From NCBI GenBank assembly GCA_018374355.1, contig JAHAFI010000001.1:206450-270449 (forward strand): DNA of 64,000 bases, read 5' to 3'. Position numbers and translations under genes: made by a program. The DNA is from Clostridiales bacterium (GTDB lineage Bacteria; Bacillota; Clostridia; Lachnospirales; Lachnospiraceae). Below, piece after piece: positions 42,888-52,572 of this stretch; the first letter of the stretch is position 1, and each line of letters starts with the position of its first letter. Under the pieces are notes generated by a model that was not told where the DNA came from, searched no databases, and saw only the letters and a program-made list of their open reading frames with translations.

Positions 42888-42916
42888 TTACAAAAGCTCT
42901 TGTAAAGCTTTCGTAA
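42888..42916. promoter_or_regulatory. 29-bp near-palindrome in the hpf leader
   Basis: TTACAAAAGCT and AGCTTTCGTAA are inverted repeats with one mismatch around CTTGTAA. Positioned right after the -10 box, it could be an operator that blocks transcription or an mRNA hairpin. Confidence 0.45.
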
Positions 42917-42941
42917 AATAAAGGGCGAAGGGGTTGACAGC

Positions 42942-43469
42942 ATGAAATTTATTATTGTCGGAAAGAATATCGAAGTGACGGAAGGTTTAAAATCAGCAGT
43001 CCAAGAAAAACTTGGAAAATTGGAAAGGTATTTTACACCCGAGACAGAAGTCCATGTAACGTTGAGTGTGGAGAAAGAAAGACAAAAGATTGAAGTGACG
43101 ATTCCGGTGAAGGGAAATCTCATCCGTTCCGAGCAGGTGAGCAGCGATATGTACGTATCCATTGATCTGGTAGAGGAAGTAATCGAACGTCAGCTTCGCA
43201 AATACAAAACCAAAATCATAAATAAACAGCAGGGAGCAGGAAACTTCCAGAAAACATATATCGAAGATGATTTTATGGAAGATGAAGATGTAAAGATCAT
43301 TCGTACCAAACGTTTCGGAATGAAACCCATGTATCCGGAAGATGCATGCGTGCAGATGGAACTTCTGGGACATAATTTCTTCGTTTTCCGCAATGCAGAA
43401 ACAGATGAAGTGAATGTGGTGTATAAAAGAAAAGGAAATACTTATGGATTGATTGAACCGGAATTCTAA
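42942..43469 (+). CDS. hpf: Long-form ribosome hibernation promoting factor
   Basis: A 175-residue protein with the N-terminal S30AE domain (MKFIIVGKNIEVTEGLKSAV; basic helix QLRKYKTKI) and the C-terminal dimerisation domain (IIRTKRFGMKPMYPEDACVQMELLGHNFFVF), so it is the long form that joins 70S ribosomes into 100S dimers in stationary phase. The ribosome binding site AGGGGT precedes the ATG. It is followed by a terminator and then by secA, an arrangement common in Firmicutes. Confidence 0.95.
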   Translation: MKFIIVGKNIEVTEGLKSAVQEKLGKLERYFTPETEVHVTLSVEKERQKIEVTIPVKGNLIRSEQVSSDMYVSIDLVEEVIERQLRKYKTKIINKQQGAGNFQKTYIEDDFMEDEDVKIIRTKRFGMKPMYPEDACVQMELLGHNFFVFRNAETDEVNVVYKRKGNTYGLIEPEF

Positions 43470-43480
43470 ACGGGATTTCA

Positions 43481-43531
43481 GGGAGCTGATGCAAACGCAG
43501 GAAGGTCTGCGGAGGTATCAGCTCCCTTTTT
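43481..43531 (+). terminator. Terminator of hpf
   Basis: GGGAGCTGAT pairs perfectly with ATCAGCTCCC across a 26-nt loop that has its own weak pairing, followed by TTTTTAT. Confidence 0.92.
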
Positions 43532-43567
43532 ATCTATATTCACAGAATAATCTTCTGAAAATTGAAG

Positions 43568-43596
43568 TTGTCTATTAGCCGATAAAGTGTTAGAAT
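43568..43596 (+). promoter_or_regulatory. Promoter of secA
   Basis: TTGTCT-N17-TAGAAT, 43 nt upstream of the secA ATG and downstream of the hpf terminator. Confidence 0.55.
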
Positions 43597-43639
43597 AAGT
43601 TTTAGTATCGTGAAATCATGAATTAACAGGAGTGTATAT

Positions 43640-46213
43640 ATGAAATTATCGGAAAGACTCTTCGGAACCCACAGTTCCAGAGAATTGAAAAGAATCAATC
43701 CCATAGTAGACAAGATTGAGGAACTGCGCCCGTCCATGCAGGCGTTGACGGACGAGCAACTGAGAGATAAAACAAGAGAATTTAAGGAACGTCTTGCAGA
43801 AGGCGAGACTTTAGACGATTTGCTGCCGGAAGCATTTGCGGTTGTAAGAGAGGCGGCAAAACGTGTGTTAAATATGGAACATTACCGTGTACAGCTTATC
43901 GGTGGAATTATTCTTCATCAGGGCCGTATTGCGGAGATGAGAACTGGTGAAGGTAAGACGCTGGTATCCACATGTCCGGCTTATCTGAATGCTCTGGAAG
44001 GAAAAGGCGTTCACATCGTAACAGTCAATGATTATCTGGCAAAGCGTGACGCAGAGTGGATGGGTAAAGTCCATGAATTTCTCGGGCTGTCCGTAGGAGT
44101 AATCCTGAACTCCATGAAAAATGACGAACGTCGTGAGCAGTACGCCTGTGATATCACCTACGTAACCAACAACGAGGATGGTTTCGACTATCTGCGTGAC
44201 AATATGGTAATCTACAAGGAACAACTGGTACAGAGAGAGCTTCACTATGCGATCATCGACGAGGTGGACTCTGTTTTGATCGACGAAGCCCGTACTCCTC
44301 TGATCATTTCCGGACAGAGCGGCAAATCCACAAAGCTGTATGAGGTCTGCGATATTCTGGCAAGACAGCTTCAGCGGGGAGAAGCCAGCGGCGAGATGAC
44401 AAAGATGACTGCGATCATGGGTGAGGAAATCGTTGAGACCGGAGACTTCATTGTCAATGAAAAAGATAAAGTGGTGAACCTGACCGAGCAGGGTGTAGCG
44501 AAGGTAGAAAAATTCTTCAATATTGAGAACTTGGCCGATCCGGAAAATCTGGAGATCCAGCACAACACGATTCTGGCACTGCGCGCTCACAATCTGATGT
44601 TCAGGGATCAGGATTATGTGGTAAAAGACGAGCAGGTCATGATCGTTGACGAATTTACCGGACGTATCATGCCGGGAAGAAGATATTCCGACGGTCTGCA
44701 TCAGGCGATCGAGGCGAAGGAACACGTAAAAGTACGCCGGGAGAGCAAAACGCTGGCAACCATTACCTTCCAGAACTTCTTCAACAAGTACGCAAAGAAA
44801 TCCGGTATGACCGGTACCGCATTGACAGAGGAACAGGAATTCCGTGAGATTTACGGAATGGACGTTATCGAGATTCCAACTAACCGTCCGGTTCAGCGTG
44901 TGGACAGAGACGATGCGGTTTATATGACCAAAAAAGAAAAATTCCGTGCGGTTATCAACGAGATCAAAGAAGCCCATGCAAAAAATCAGCCGGTACTGGT
45001 GGGTACCATTACCATCGAGACCTCTGAGCTCCTCAGCACCATGCTCCGAAGAGAGGGAATCCAGCACAAAGTGCTGAATGCCAAATTCCATGAGCTGGAG
45101 GCGGAGATTGTCGCTGAGGCCGGTGTTGCGGGAGCAGTTACCATTGCCACCAATATGGCGGGCCGTGGTACGGATATCAAGCTGGATGAAGCGTCAAGAG
45201 AGGCCGGCGGTCTGAAAATTATCGGTACAGAGCGCCATGAATCCAGACGTATCGATAACCAGTTACGTGGACGTTCCGGCCGTCAGGGCGATCCCGGTGA
45301 ATCCCGTTTCTATATTTCACTGGAAGACGACCTGATGCGTCTGTTTGGCTCTGAAAAGCTGATGACCGTATTCAGCAGTCTGGGTGTGGCGGAAAATGAG
45401 CAGATTGAACACAAGATGCTTTCCGGTGCAATCGAAAAAGCCCAGAAGAAGATTGAGAGTAACAACTACGGAATCCGTAAAAACCTGCTGGAATACGATC
45501 AGGTAAATAATGAGCAGAGAGAAATCATTTATAAAGAAAGACGCCGTGTTCTTGACGGTGAAAACATGCGTGAAGCGATCTGCAAGATGATCACAGACAC
45601 CATTGATAATACCATTGACATGTGCATCAACGATGAGGCGGAGTCTGACGAATGGGATCTGATGGAACTGAATACGGTTCTTCTGCCGATCATTCCGCTG
45701 AAGGTTATGACTTCCGAAAGCGTGAAGGGTCTGAAGAAGAACCAGTTGAAGCAGAATCTGAAAGAGGAAGCGATCAAGCTGTACGAATTAAAAGAAGCAG
45801 AATTTCCTGAGCCGGAACAGATTCGTGAACTGGAGCGGGTAGTGCTTCTGAAGGTGATTGACCGGAAGTGGATGGATCACATTGACGATATGGAACAGCT
45901 CCGTCAGGGAATCGGTCTGCAGGCATACGGCCAGAGAGATCCGAAAGTGGAATACAAGATGAGCGCTTTTGAGATGTTTGACAGCATGATCAGTGCAATC
46001 CAGCAGGATACTATCCGTCTTCTGTACCATGTACGGATTGAGCAGAAGGTGGAAAGGGAGCAGGTGGCTCAGGTTACAGGTACAAATAAAGATGAATCTG
46101 CCCAGAAAGCGCCGGCCCGCAGAGAGAAGGAGAAGATTTATCCCAACGATCCCTGCCCTTGCGGAAGCGGAAAGAAATACAAACAGTGCTGCGGAAGAAA
46201 AGTGCTGAAATAG
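43640..46213 (+). CDS. secA: Preprotein translocase ATPase SecA
   Basis: An 857-residue motor that pushes unfolded preproteins through SecYEG. Walker A is MRTGEGKTL, the DEAD-like box is [12 protein letters not shown], the preprotein cross-linking region follows, and motif VI is [13 protein letters not shown]. The helical scaffold region includes [19 protein letters not shown]. The C-terminus has a flexible charged linker and the zinc-binding [14 protein letters not shown] tail for SecB/ribosome contacts. Length is normal. The start has AGGAG upstream. There is no prfB directly after it; a terminator follows. Confidence 0.98.
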   Translation: MKLSERLFGTHSSRELKRINPIVDKIEELRPSMQALTDEQLRDKTREFKERLAEGETLDDLLPEAFAVVREAAKRVLNMEHYRVQLIGGIILHQGRIAEMRTGEGKTLVSTCPAYLNALEGKGVHIVTVNDYLAKRDAEWMGKVHEFLGLSVGVILNSMKNDERREQYACDITYVTNNEDGFDYLRDNMVIYKEQLVQRELHYAIIDEVDSVLIDEARTPLIISGQSGKSTKLYEVCDILARQLQRGEASGEMTKMTAIMGEEIVETGDFIVNEKDKVVNLTEQGVAKVEKFFNIENLADPENLEIQHNTILALRAHNLMFRDQDYVVKDEQVMIVDEFTGRIMPGRRYSDGLHQAIEAKEHVKVRRESKTLATITFQNFFNKYAKKSGMTGTALTEEQEFREIYGMDVIEIPTNRPVQRVDRDDAVYMTKKEKFRAVINEIKEAHAKNQPVLVGTITIETSELLSTMLRREGIQHKVLNAKFHELEAEIVAEAGVAGAVTIATNMAGRGTDIKLDEASREAGGLKIIGTERHESRRIDNQLRGRSGRQGDPGESRFYISLEDDLMRLFGSEKLMTVFSSLGVAENEQIEHKMLSGAIEKAQKKIESNNYGIRKNLLEYDQVNNEQREIIYKERRRVLDGENMREAICKMITDTIDNTIDMCINDEAESDEWDLMELNTVLLPIIPLKVMTSESVKGLKKNQLKQNLKEEAIKLYELKEAEFPEPEQIRELERVVLLKVIDRKWMDHIDDMEQLRQGIGLQAYGQRDPKVEYKMSAFEMFDSMISAIQQDTIRLLYHVRIEQKVEREQVAQVTGTNKDESAQKAPARREKEKIYPNDPCPCGSGKKYKQCCGRKVLK

Positions 46214-46237
46214 ATTCGGAAGAATGCAAAATAGAAA

Positions 46238-46259
46238 GTAGTTGTTCAGAAAGTCATTG
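46238..46259 (+). repeat. Partial left end of the dispersed palindromic repeat
   Basis: GTAGTTGTTCAGAAAGTCA resembles the left end GTAACTGTTCAGAAAGTCA of the copy at 39394, then diverges. It lies just after secA. Confidence 0.45.
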
Positions 46260-46277
46260 GGATGACTACTGCAAAGA

Positions 46278-46313
46278 AAGGGGAATCTTCGCCGGACGGG
46301 GATTCTCCTTTTG
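46278..46313 (+). terminator. Terminator after secA
   Basis: AAGGGGAATC pairs with GATTCTCCTT (one mismatch), followed by TTG. Confidence 0.75.
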
Positions 46314-46356
46314 TGCGGTTTAACTTGAAAAAATGGTGGTAACAAAGGAGAAGGAA

Positions 46357-47001
46357 ATGAGAATAAAAGCAGCAATTTTTGATATGGATGGAACCCTGAT
46401 CGATTCCATGCATATGTGGGCCCATCTGGGAAGCATTTATTTAAAGAAAAAAGGATTTGAGGCTCAGGAAGACATGGACGATGTTTACTGGACCATGACT
46501 ATGGACGAGGGCATAAATTATATGAAACGCCAGTATGGTTTGCAGGAAGAAAATGCCCGTGTGAAAGAGGAAATGTATCAGATTATGAAGGATTTTTACG
46601 CCTGTGAGGTGGAGGAAAAGCCGGGAATCCGTCTGGTTCTTGAAGAACTTTCAAGGGCGGGGATTCCTATGTGCGTTGCCTCTGCAACGGACACGCCTCT
46701 GGTGGAGATTGCGCTGGAGCGTGTGGGAATCCGCTCGTATTTTCAGAGGATATTCTGCTGCCGGGAGGTAGGCGAGGGGAAACACTCCGACAAAATTTAT
46801 CAGGCAGCGCGGGAATATATGGGGACTCCATTGGAAGAAACACTGGTGTTTGAGGATGCGCCCTACGCTGCGGAAACAGTGAAAAGAGCGGGATTTCCGC
46901 TGGTATCCATCAAGGATGATTCCGTGAAGGATCAGGAGCGGATGAAAGAACTGGGAGATCTTTATGTGGAAGACTACAGAGAATGGCCGGGGGTACTGTA
47001 A
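46357..47001 (+). CDS. HAD-family phosphatase (beta-phosphoglucomutase-like)
   Basis: A 214-residue HAD hydrolase with motif I FDMDGTLIDSM, an alpha-helical cap (residues about 17-80), the conserved SATDTP motif II, a Lys in the KHSDKIY region, and motif III in VFEDAPYA. It belongs to the subfamily of beta-phosphoglucomutase and phosphoglycolate phosphatase; a phosphatase on a small sugar phosphate is most likely. Start 46357 follows GGAGAAGG. It is 3 nt from the MFS gene, so the two share an operon. Confidence 0.88.
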   Translation: MRIKAAIFDMDGTLIDSMHMWAHLGSIYLKKKGFEAQEDMDDVYWTMTMDEGINYMKRQYGLQEENARVKEEMYQIMKDFYACEVEEKPGIRLVLEELSRAGIPMCVASATDTPLVEIALERVGIRSYFQRIFCCREVGEGKHSDKIYQAAREYMGTPLEETLVFEDAPYAAETVKRAGFPLVSIKDDSVKDQERMKELGDLYVEDYREWPGVL

Positions 47002-47004
47002 GAG

Positions 47005-48198
47005 ATGAGAAAAAAATATACCTATACCATTTATGCCTGCTATATCGGTTACGTTGTGCAGGCGATTATCAATAATCTGGCGCCGCTTTTGTTCCTCACC
47101 TTTGAGCGGAGCTTTCAGGTGTCTATGGAACGGATCGGACTTTTGATCAGCGTTAATTTCGGCGTGCAGATTTTAGTGGATTTTATAGCGGCAAAATATG
47201 TGGACAGAATCGGTTACCGGGCGGCGATGGTTTTCGCCCACATTTGCAGTACGCTGGGACTGATTGCCATGGGAACCCTTCCCTTTGTGATGAAAAATCC
47301 GTATTACGGACTTGTGGCGGCTATGGTGCTGAATGCTGTCGGCGGAGGACTTTTGGAGGTTCTGGTGAGTCCCATTGTGGAAGCAGCGCCCACCTCTCAG
47401 GCGAAGGAAGCGGCGATGAGCCTTCTGCATTCTTTCTATTGCTGGGGGCATGTGGCGGTGGTAGTGCTGTCTACCGTTGGTTTTCAGGTTTTCGGAATGG
47501 ACAAATGGTATATTCTCCCCCTTTTGTGGAGCGCGGTTCCATTTGTGAATATGTTTTTCTTCATGCTTGTGCCCATTCGCACGTTGGTGTCAGAGAAGGA
47601 AAAACTTCCGGCAAAACAGCTTCTGAACCAAAAGACTTTCTGGGCCTTCTTCCTTCTGATGATCTGCGCAGGGGCTTCCGAACAGGCAATGTCCCAATGG
47701 GCTTCTCTCTTCGCCGAGAAAGGTCTGGGACAGTCAAAAATGGTGGGCGATCTGCTGGGACCCTGCTTTTTTGCCATCCTGATGGGATGTTCCAGAATGT
47801 TTTACGGAAAATACGGAGAGAAGATCGATCTGGTGAAATTCATGGCCGGAAGCGGAGTCTTGTGTGTGGTAAGCTATCTTCTGGCTGTCTTTTCCGGAAA
47901 CCCGCTGCTGGCGCTTTTAGGCTGCGGTCTCTGCGGCCTTTCCGTAGGAATCATGTGGCCGGGAACCTTCAGCCTTTCCGCAAAACAGTGTCCTCAGGGA
48001 GGAACAATGATGTTTGCGCTGCTGGCGCTGGCAGGGGATCTGGGCTGTGTCTCCGGTCCGGGTGTGGTCAGTGTGGTTTCCGGCGCATTCCCGGAGTACG
48101 GAGTCAAAGCAGGACTTTTGGCTGCGATTTTGTTTCCCTGTCTGCTTCTGGTTTTACTTTACAGGAGAAGAAGCTCGGCAGTTACTCGTCAACGATAA
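47005..48198 (+). CDS. Major facilitator superfamily transporter
   Basis: A 397-residue transporter with 11-12 membrane helices. The cytoplasmic loop between helices 2 and 3 carries AAKYVDRIGYRAAM, the usual MFS motif A variant, and a short central loop (VSEKEKLPAKQ) divides two six-helix bundles. The GLSVGIMWPGTFSLSAK segment resembles the FucP/sugar-proton branch. It is co-transcribed with the HAD phosphatase, which may process the imported compound. It overlaps the convergent CmpB-type gene by 17 nt. Confidence 0.88.
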   Translation: MRKKYTYTIYACYIGYVVQAIINNLAPLLFLTFERSFQVSMERIGLLISVNFGVQILVDFIAAKYVDRIGYRAAMVFAHICSTLGLIAMGTLPFVMKNPYYGLVAAMVLNAVGGGLLEVLVSPIVEAAPTSQAKEAAMSLLHSFYCWGHVAVVVLSTVGFQVFGMDKWYILPLLWSAVPFVNMFFFMLVPIRTLVSEKEKLPAKQLLNQKTFWAFFLLMICAGASEQAMSQWASLFAEKGLGQSKMVGDLLGPCFFAILMGCSRMFYGKYGEKIDLVKFMAGSGVLCVVSYLLAVFSGNPLLALLGCGLCGLSVGIMWPGTFSLSAKQCPQGGTMMFALLALAGDLGCVSGPGVVSVVSGAFPEYGVKAGLLAAILFPCLLLVLLYRRRSSAVTRQR

Positions 48199-49537
48199 TC
48201 GCATTGGGATAAATCCGTTCCATCCGCGCATCGGGAAAACGTTCATCCAGAAAGACCTCCAGCGGATTTTGTGCCGGAAGAGAGGACTGGTGGCGCTGAT
48301 TATAGCGGTTCAATGCGAGAGCTGATAAAAGCATATTAAAAATCATAAAGACAATAAATACCCATGAGACGATTACCCCCGTTCTTTTGGGTATTTTTTC
48401 TATAAGTCCGGAAAGCCGGGGGTACAAAACCTTCATCCAGACCACAGCGGCAATTCCCCAGAAAAAGCAGTACAAAAGATTAATCCGTCCTCCCAGGTTA
48501 AAGGGAATTTTACTGTAATCCCAGAAAACAGTACCGAATACGATTTCCGTAAATACACTGCAGATATACTCATAGGCTCCGCCGACGACAGTACCGAATA
48601 CGAAAATATAACTGTCGCTGTGATTGCGGTAACGGTAAAGGAGTGCAGTCAAAAGTACACATCCCAGACCCCATACGATACTGAAAGGCCCATAGACTAC
48701 GCTGCTTCTGCTCATCAGCTTTCCTGAGGTGATCAGACAGAAAATGGTTTCCGTAATATCTCCCAGAAATGCACCCAGAAAAAACAGACAAACCAGTTTG
48801 TAAAAGGAACATCCGGCAGCGAAAATGCCGGCTTTTTCTTTTTCAGATTCCAATTTCTGTTCCCGCTCCAGACGAGCCTCCAGCAGCCGTTTTGCTTCCA
48901 GACTGGGGTAGGATTTTGCCATATGGCGTAGAACCCATCCGGTCAGTCCATTTCCCATCAAATCAGCGGCTTTCTGAAGATTTTTTGATACGTCCTCAAT
49001 CAGGGAAAGCTTGCGAAGGCGGGAATGGATAGCGGCAATACCGGAGACCGTACCTGCCAGATCCAGCAAAATCAGTATACTGAGAATGATCAGCAGTACA
49101 TTTCCCAGACCCGCAGGAAGGAGCAGGAGCGCTTTTTCCAGAAATGGATTGACAAAGGAGATGCAGATGACTGCAGAAACCCCCCAGACCACAGTGTAGG
49201 GGAGGTTTACATAACCACCAAACTGAAATCTTTTTCTGGAATAGTCCCACCATTTTCGGTGAAAAAATCCTTCCAAAACAAATCCGGTGGCAATGGTGAC
49301 CAAAAAGGAAAGAATGGCGCCGCCCAGAAACAGGAAAAACAGGCGGTTGTGAAGTTCCGGAAGGAAAACAGCAAAGGCCAGACCACCCAGCCCGTAGGAG
49401 GGACAGAATGGCCCATAAAGAAATCCCACATCAACAAATTTCTTTTCCCTGACGGCAGCAGCGATCGTGCCGATTCCCCAGCCGACAAAAGAATAAATAA
49501 AGAAAAACCATAGGAGCTGATGAAGTGTATAGTGCAT
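48182..49537 (-). CDS. Membrane protein with two CmpB-family (PF06541-like) domains
   Basis: A 451-residue protein in which the same roughly 160-residue membrane module appears twice. Copy one has FLYGPFCPSYGLGG and KWWDYSRKRFQFGGYVNLPY; copy two has VVYGPFSIVWGLGC and VFWDYSKIPFNLGGRINLLY. The family is labelled putative ABC transporter permease (CmpB), although no ATPase is associated, and its function is not established. A charged helical linker (about 190-240) joins the halves. The ends converge with the MFS gene. Confidence 0.8.
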   Translation of the reverse strand: MHYTLHQLLWFFFIYSFVGWGIGTIAAAVREKKFVDVGFLYGPFCPSYGLGGLAFAVFLPELHNRLFFLFLGGAILSFLVTIATGFVLEGFFHRKWWDYSRKRFQFGGYVNLPYTVVWGVSAVICISFVNPFLEKALLLLPAGLGNVLLIILSILILLDLAGTVSGIAAIHSRLRKLSLIEDVSKNLQKAADLMGNGLTGWVLRHMAKSYPSLEAKRLLEARLEREQKLESEKEKAGIFAAGCSFYKLVCLFFLGAFLGDITETIFCLITSGKLMSRSSVVYGPFSIVWGLGCVLLTALLYRYRNHSDSYIFVFGTVVGGAYEYICSVFTEIVFGTVFWDYSKIPFNLGGRINLLYCFFWGIAAVVWMKVLYPRLSGLIEKIPKRTGVIVSWVFIVFMIFNMLLSALALNRYNQRHQSSLPAQNPLEVFLDERFPDARMERIYPNAIIVDE

Positions 49538-49712
49538 AGGCTGCCTCCTTTATGTAAAAATTATAGTGTAACTGCGCAGGTCTGCCCCAAAAAGGATGGT
49601 AAATGGCGTTGGGGCGCCGGGCAGATAGGTCAAGAGTATCATGGGAGGTGGGGCGTGTCAACCGGGGTGGGAAGAAATATTATCTAAGTCAACGGATTTT
49701 GTGGCGAAAAAA

Positions 49713-49791
49713 TGTGACAGATTTTTAGCACAGTTTTGTCACACTATTTTAATGTGGCAGACTGCAAAAGAAATCATAAAAATGGTATAAT
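49713..49791 (+). promoter_or_regulatory. Promoter and inverted repeat before the signalling cluster
   Basis: TGTGACA-N17-TGTCACA (49713-49743) stands 42 nt before a perfect -10 TATAAT (49786-49791) whose -35 is poor. A third related half-site TGTGGCA lies nearby at about 49754. The arrangement suggests an activator or repressor site, perhaps for the helix-turn-helix protein encoded next. Confidence 0.5.
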
Positions 49792-49830
49792 TTTTCTGTG
49801 ATAAATATCTGAAGATATGGGGGGATTGTT

Positions 49831-51282
49831 GTGTCAAAATTTTCTGTTTGTTTGAAGAAGATTCTGGAGAAGAGAGGAGAACCTATTGCAAGGGTTGCGG
49901 AGAAAGCAGGTGTTGAAAGAACATCGATTCATAAAGCGTTAAAGGATGAACGGATTCTTTCCTACGTATCTTTAAAGCAGTTAATCCAGTATCTGGAACT
50001 GACGCTTCCTGAGATTCGGGAGCTGAATCAGTATTATGAAATGCTGCTTCAGGGGGAGGATATCTTTGAGATACAGGAATCTATCTGTGAGCTGCTTTCA
50101 GAACTTGCGCAGCACGGTTTATCCGGTAATACAGAGAAAAACGGGGTCCTTTTGGAGGAAAACAGAGAGATTCCGGAAGGGCTGGTGTGCGGGAAACTTC
50201 AGGTGGAGAGGAGTGTCCGCAGTATTTTATATCAGGAGAGTTTAGAGGAGGAACTGTGTCTGTATCTTCCGCAGGAGTGTCCGATTACCGGGGAACTGAT
50301 CCGGCTGTGGGAAAGCGGACGAAGTTTTCAGGTGTGTCAGTTAGTGCCCTTTTTGCCCAATCATTCCGGTGAGGGGACGAAACTTAGTAATCTGGAATTA
50401 CTCCGGCAGTTAGTTCCTCTGGCATTGATTTCACGGGGAAAATATTCGTCGTACTATTATTATGAGAGTGCAGATTCCATGGTCAGTATGGATCCGTTTC
50501 CGTATTTTATGATTACGCCTCATTATCTGATTCGTATGGATCAGAAAATGTCCATGGCGTGGATACAGACATCCCGGGATGTGATTGCCGCTTACCGGAA
50601 GCATTTTTCTCAGGTGAGAGAGGAATGTGAAGTGCTGACGGTTTATTCCAATGATCTGGTGGATATCCTTCATGCCTTTATGGGGGCAACCAATTTGGAG
50701 GGATATTATACGATTATGGTGCAGCCCTGCTTTGGACGGTACTATACGAGAGAAATGATAGAGAAATATTTTCATGCGGAGGAGCCATGGAGAGGACAGG
50801 TGATCGGACTGGAGAATCAGTGGACAGCCAAGCTCCGGGGCATGAAGAATTATTATACGATATTTTTAGAATCCGGTCTGCGTCTGTTTGCTGAGACTGG
50901 TGTGATTGTGGATTTGCCGCCGGAATACACAGATCCTTTGGACGTATGTGACAGGCTTGCCGTGCTGAGGAAGTTTCGGAAGGATATTGCAGATGGGGCC
51001 GTCAACGGCTGTATTGCAGATGAAAGAAACTTTTCTGTTCCGCCCTATCTGACTTTGACCTGTGATCCGAAATCAGGGGTACATTTTTACGCTATTCAGG
51101 GATATTTTGGAGGAGCGTATACCTGCAATCTTCATATTCAGGGGGCTGCCATCGGACAGTCTTTCTGCAAATTTATCAAATCTGTGCCCGGAAGCAAATT
51201 TGTTTATCCTATAGATAAAACGCTGGAGCTTTTGGATGAATTGATTTGCGGGCTGGAAGAGACAAAATCATGCTCAGAATAG
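49831..51282 (+). CDS. Helix-turn-helix regulator with large uncharacterised C-terminal region
   Basis: The 483-residue protein starts at GTG after GGGGGG. Residues 1-65 form an XRE-like helix-turn-helix (LEKRGEPIARVAEKAGVERT, then SIHKALKDER). The remaining 410 residues contain no domain I recognise; there are Tyr-rich patches (KYSSYYYYES, ENQWTAKLRGMKNYYTIF) and no membrane helix. It may sense a cytoplasmic signal and control the array of membrane proteins that follows. It overlaps the LytTR regulator gene by 13 nt, so the two are translationally coupled. Confidence 0.75.
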   Translation: MSKFSVCLKKILEKRGEPIARVAEKAGVERTSIHKALKDERILSYVSLKQLIQYLELTLPEIRELNQYYEMLLQGEDIFEIQESICELLSELAQHGLSGNTEKNGVLLEENREIPEGLVCGKLQVERSVRSILYQESLEEELCLYLPQECPITGELIRLWESGRSFQVCQLVPFLPNHSGEGTKLSNLELLRQLVPLALISRGKYSSYYYYESADSMVSMDPFPYFMITPHYLIRMDQKMSMAWIQTSRDVIAAYRKHFSQVREECEVLTVYSNDLVDILHAFMGATNLEGYYTIMVQPCFGRYYTREMIEKYFHAEEPWRGQVIGLENQWTAKLRGMKNYYTIFLESGLRLFAETGVIVDLPPEYTDPLDVCDRLAVLRKFRKDIADGAVNGCIADERNFSVPPYLTLTCDPKSGVHFYAIQGYFGGAYTCNLHIQGAAIGQSFCKFIKSVPGSKFVYPIDKTLELLDELICGLEETKSCSE

Positions 51283-51992
51283 GAATCTGCGATCAGGACA
51301 GGGAGTACCGGAGACGAACGGCGGATATATGGTTTCATGTGTATTTCGATGCGGAGGATGTGGGTTTTACTTTTTATGAAACAGGAAAAGCTCTGGCAGA
51401 GGAGCTTTCTAAGGGAAAGCTGGAACAGGATCTTTTAATCATTGATCCTGTTCTTGCCGATATGAGCGGTTTACATATTTTGGAATTTATAAGGAAACAG
51501 CGAATGAATACAGATATTATTTTGCAGACGGAAGCGGCAGATCTGGCGTTATACGGATACCGCTACCGTGTGTTTGACTTTTTGAAAAAACCTGTGTCTG
51601 TCAGGGAGGCAGAACGGGTGGCTGTCCGGTATATGATTGAGCGAAGTCAGGAGGATGAGGAGTTTCTGTCTGTTTCTATTCAGGGAAACAGCCGGAAGCT
51701 GCGCCTGTCAAAGATTTCTTTTTTCGAAAGTAATGTGCGCAAAATCGTGGCAGTTATGGAGAGGGAGAGCGTAGAGTTTTACCAGAAAATGAATGAACTG
51801 GAGCAAAAGCTTCCGGAAGGAGAGTTTTTACGCTGCCATCAGAGTTATATTGTGAACCGGAGTTACATTTTGGGAATGGCCGGGGAGGAAATCGTTTTGC
51901 TGAATCAGAAGAAAATTCCCGTGAGCCGCAGGTATATGAAGGATGTGTGTGAATTTTTTGAGGAAAGAGGAGAGGAGGGGAACGGGAAGTGA
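51270..51992 (+). CDS. LytTR-family response regulator
   Basis: A 240-residue regulator with a receiver domain (GICDQDREY, phospho-acceptor Asp59 in LLIIDPVLADMSG, Lys in FLKKPV) and a C-terminal LytTR DNA-binding domain (KLRLSKISFFESN, FLRCHQSYIVNRSYI, IPVSRRYMKDV). The receiver residues needed for phosphorylation are all present, yet no histidine kinase is encoded in the cluster. Start ATG 51270 has a weak binding site and probably depends on coupling to the preceding gene. Its stop overlaps the GTG of P1. Confidence 0.88.
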   Translation: MLRIGICDQDREYRRRTADIWFHVYFDAEDVGFTFYETGKALAEELSKGKLEQDLLIIDPVLADMSGLHILEFIRKQRMNTDIILQTEAADLALYGYRYRVFDFLKKPVSVREAERVAVRYMIERSQEDEEFLSVSIQGNSRKLRLSKISFFESNVRKIVAVMERESVEFYQKMNELEQKLPEGEFLRCHQSYIVNRSYILGMAGEEIVLLNQKKIPVSRRYMKDVCEFFEERGEEGNGK

Positions 51993-52492
51993 CTGACCCT
52001 ATAGTGATATTATCGAGGCTTCTTTGGCCGTCTTTTTGGATTCCACTTCCTTTTTTTTCAGTGCTTTTGATGAAAAGCAGATGCGAGAAGAAAAAGGAAC
52101 TTCAGAAACTTCTTTTTATATCTTCGCTGGGATACTGTACTAATGAATGCATGAATGCATTGCCGTGGCAGATCTGGAATAAAGGGTGGGAGATATATTC
52201 TGTGGTTGTATGGCTTCCGACGTTTATTGTGATTATTGCTTTATTTGTGATATGGAAATGCCTTAGTGAAAGAGTGGTGGCAGGAATGCTGTTGTTTTTC
52301 ACCATGTGTATTTCAGTTTTATTAGAATGGGTTCAGTGGCATTTCGTGATATTGGGAGTTTATTATTTGTGTACCAAAAATCTTGTAGAAGAAAGACGAT
52401 GCAGACAGAAAAGTGTGGCCTTACCGGTATTGTTGACTGGAGTTGGAGCTATGCCATGTATAGTCAGTATTATTTTGAGATTCGCCCTATAG
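51989..52492 (+). CDS. P1: multi-pass membrane protein, shortest paralog of the array
   Basis: A 167-residue protein consisting only of the membrane module shared by six tandem genes. The common signature is visible: WIPLPFFSVLLMKSRCEKKKE near residue 16 (20-residue core PLPFFSVLLMKSRCEKKKEL), then a GVYYLCTKNLVEERR segment before the last helix. About five hydrophobic segments are predicted. Unlike P2-P6 it has no TPR tail. It starts at GTG overlapping the LytTR stop, with AGGAGGGG upstream. No database family comes to mind. P1 may be a truncated member or the minimal form. Confidence 0.75.
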   Translation: MTDPIVILSRLLWPSFWIPLPFFSVLLMKSRCEKKKELQKLLFISSLGYCTNECMNALPWQIWNKGWEIYSVVVWLPTFIVIIALFVIWKCLSERVVAGMLLFFTMCISVLLEWVQWHFVILGVYYLCTKNLVEERRCRQKSVALPVLLTGVGAMPCIVSIILRFAL

Positions 52493-52572
52493 TATAATGT
52501 TTTTGAGGACTTACTATTATTAGGAAGTTTAATGCTTTTAAAAGGGAAATTATGAGGAGGAAAAAGTGAATT

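Noticed and set aside
43868..45091. A 407-codon open frame on the minus strand inside secA
   Set aside because: It mirrors the codon pattern of secA, has no domain and no upstream binding site.
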